Source: an uncultured Christensenella sp.
Lineage (GTDB): Bacteria > Bacillota > Clostridia > Christensenellales > UBA3700
DNA: 8,243 nt
Direction of reading: 5' to 3'
Assembly: GCA_910578245.1 (NCBI GenBank)
Contig: CAJTPC010000043.1
Span: forward strand, 478 to 8,720
Part shown: positions 7,452-8,243 of the stretch, in pieces
Position numbering within the stretch: position 1 is the stretch's first letter
Layout of the letters: each line of letters opens with the position of its first letter
Program-made: the position numbers and the translations under genes
The notes under the pieces: model-generated
What the model saw: only the letters and a program-made list of their open reading frames with translations
Told to the model about the DNA's origin: nothing
Databases searched by the model: none

Positions 7452-7473
7452 ATTTGTAAAAATATTTACAAAT
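7452..7473. promoter_or_regulatory. Operator-like perfect palindrome
   Basis: ATTTGTAAA (7452-7460), AATA, TTTACAAAT (7465-7473) is a perfect 9-bp inverted repeat. It ends 5 nt before the -35 element of the downstream promoter, where a dimeric regulator could act. It does not follow a run of Ts or a gene end, so it is unlikely to be a terminator. The regulator is unknown. Confidence 0.45.
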
Positions 7474-7478
7474 ATTCA

Positions 7479-7507
7479 TTGAAATTGCAAATTATTTGTG
7501 CTAATAT
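7479..7507 (+). promoter_or_regulatory. Promoter of the charge-segregated repeat protein gene
   Basis: TTGAAA (7479-7484), a 17-nt spacer and TAATAT (7502-7507), with TGC forming an extended -10. Transcription would start near 7514, giving a leader of about 30 nt before the ATG at 7544. Confidence 0.6.
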
Positions 7508-7529
7508 AGTATTAGTTAAGCAAAAAATT

Positions 7530-7535
7530 AAGGAG
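7530..7535 (+). promoter_or_regulatory. Ribosome binding site for the gene at 7544
   Basis: AAGGAG is placed 8 nt before the ATG at 7544, ideal spacing. It fixes the start and frame of a gene whose low-complexity sequence would otherwise make the frame doubtful. Confidence 0.85.
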
Positions 7536-7543
7536 TATATATT

Positions 7544-8243
7544 ATGTCTAAGGAAAAGAAGAGAGCTAAAGAAGAAAAAAAGCTCGCTAAAATACGCGCT
7601 AAAGAAGAAAAGCAAAAAGCTAAGGAAGCAAAAAAACTCGCTAGAAAAAATGGCAAAAAGTCACAGCCTGATATGCAAAACGAAGTAGCTAAGCAAGAGC
7701 CTATAGCTACCCCTATCGAACAAGAAGAAATTCAACAGCCGATAGAAGATACTCCTCAAGAGGAAACCGTCGAAGAAGTCGTATACGAAGAAGTTGAGGA
7801 AGAAGTAGAAGATGAAGTCGAGTACGAAGAAGTCGAAGAGGAAGTCGAGGAAGAGGTAGAATACGAAGAGGTTGAAGAAGAAGTAGAAGAGGAAGTTGAA
7901 GAGCAAGTTGAAGATCAAGTAGAAGAGCAAGTAGAAGAAGTTGAAGAAGAAATAGAGGAAGAAGTTGTAGCAGAAGAAGAAGTAGAGGAGGAACCAAAAG
8001 TGGAGAAGAAGGCAAAGACAACAGCGAAGGCAACTAAGGCAGAGCCGGCAAAGTCTAAAAAGACGACCGCAAAAGCAGAACCTGCAAAAGAAACTAAAGC
8101 TCCTGCAAAGTCTGCAAAGACGACCGCAAAGGCAGAGCCTGCAAAAGAAACTAAAGCTCCTGCAAAGTCTGCAAAGACGACCGCAAAGGCAGAACCTGCA
8201 AAAGAAACTAAAGCTCCTGCAAAGTCTGCAAAGACGACCGCAA
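7544..8243 (+). CDS. Low-complexity, charge-segregated protein with histone-H1-like tail (3' partial)
   Basis: The frame is open from a well-supported ATG to the window end, with 233 full codons visible. Residues 2-39 are Lys/Ala/Glu-rich (MSKEKKRAKEEKK start) and likely helical and basic. Residues 47-75 are a Gln/Pro/Glu linker. Residues 76-150 are almost only Glu and Val, with repeated YEEVEEEV units, and very acidic. From about 153 the chain becomes Lys/Ala/Pro/Thr-rich, with tandem 19-residue units KTTAKAEPAKETKAPAKSA resembling histone H1 or bacterial H1-like tails. No signal peptide or membrane segment is visible, so a cytoplasmic location is likely. The basic tail could bind nucleic acid and the acidic middle could pair with it, but this is inference. 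The missing 3' part may encode a folded domain. I recall Lys/Ala-rich regions preceding small YegP/DUF2188-like domains in some Bacillota, but nothing here shows that. Reading the opposite strand gives only Leu/Phe-rich artefacts. Confidence 0.8.
   Translation, partial: MSKEKKRAKEEKKLAKIRAKEEKQKAKEAKKLARKNGKKSQPDMQNEVAKQEPIATPIEQEEIQQPIEDTPQEETVEEVVYEEVEEEVEDEVEYEEVEEEVEEEVEYEEVEEEVEEEVEEQVEDQVEEQVEEVEEEIEEEVVAEEEVEEEPKVEKKAKTTAKATKAEPAKSKKTTAKAEPAKETKAPAKSAKTTAKAEPAKETKAPAKSAKTTAKAEPAKETKAPAKSAKTTA
8060..8243 (+). repeat. 57-bp in-frame tandem repeats
   Basis: Units at 8060-8116, 8117-8173 and 8174-8230, plus 13 bases of a fourth, encode KTTAKAEPAKETKAPAKSA. Units differ from each other only at a few third-codon positions (AAA/AAG, GAA/GAG), showing recent duplication. 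The array probably continues beyond the window, and its copy number may vary between strains. Confidence 0.9.

Larger units (their letters stand above)
7190..7543. other. Structured 354-nt intergenic region between divergent units
   Basis: No convincing gene is seen on either strand. In order it holds the tRNA promoter (7217-7245), a lone consensus DnaA-box word TTATCCACA (7272-7280), a nested inverted repeat (7290-7359), a TATAAT word (7343-7348), alternative hairpins with a T-run (7376-7425), a perfect palindrome (7452-7473), and the promoter and ribosome binding site of the gene at 7544. Confidence 0.7.

Noticed and set aside
7479..7688. A 69-codon plus-strand open frame starting at the ATG-like site at 7479.
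   Set aside because: It starts on the -35 element of the promoter, has no ribosome binding site, and overlaps the better-supported gene at 7544 in another frame.
7661..8033. Two overlapping open frames on the minus strand rich in Leu and Phe.
   Set aside because: They mirror the Glu/Val/Lys repeats of the plus-strand gene at 7544, which has a clear promoter and ribosome binding site.

Overview
The window looks like a chromosomal segment of a low-to-moderate GC Bacillota/Clostridia-type bacterium, probably an uncultured gut or anaerobe lineage. Support comes from strong AAGGAG/GGTGA-type ribosome binding sites, sigma-A-like promoters with 17-nt spacers and TGn extensions, a tRNA with encoded CCA, and a very large modular surface-type protein. 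The exact lineage cannot be named from sequence alone.

Layout. Positions 1-5550 (+) hold the 3' 1849 codons of a giant protein. It has at least 12 Ig-like (MBG/YDG-type) repeats of about 100 residues, a Gly/Asn linker, two membrane segments around a Lys-rich loop, a Met-rich stretch, a Gln/Glu-rich coiled coil with internal repeats, and a compact C-terminal domain of about 130 residues that I cannot assign to a named family. Position 5561 starts an imperfect palindrome. At 5784-6986 (+) lies a complete Fic-domain protein with an intact catalytic loop and an N-terminal inhibitory motif. It is visibly more AT-rich than its left neighbour. A second, nearly identical palindrome follows at 7011-7092. 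Then comes a tRNA-Ser(GCT) on the minus strand (7099-7189) with an excellent promoter. The palindrome therefore lies between two convergent units and ends in a T-run on the tRNA strand.

Positions 7190-7543 contain no gene but much structure: the tRNA promoter, a roughly 70-bp nested inverted repeat, a pair of mutually exclusive hairpins ending in seven Ts, a perfect 9-bp operator-like palindrome, and a promoter for the next gene. From 7544 to the window end runs the 5' part of a low-complexity, charge-segregated protein. Its parts are a Lys-rich head, a Glu/Val-rich acidic middle and an Ala/Lys/Pro histone-H1-like tail made of 57-bp tandem repeats.

The genes do not form an obvious pathway or operon. 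Each has its own promoter or terminator signals. The most notable arrangement is the AT-rich Fic gene bracketed by matching palindromes next to a tRNA, which suggests an acquired cassette. The least described parts are the C-terminal domain of the giant protein and the structured intergenic region.
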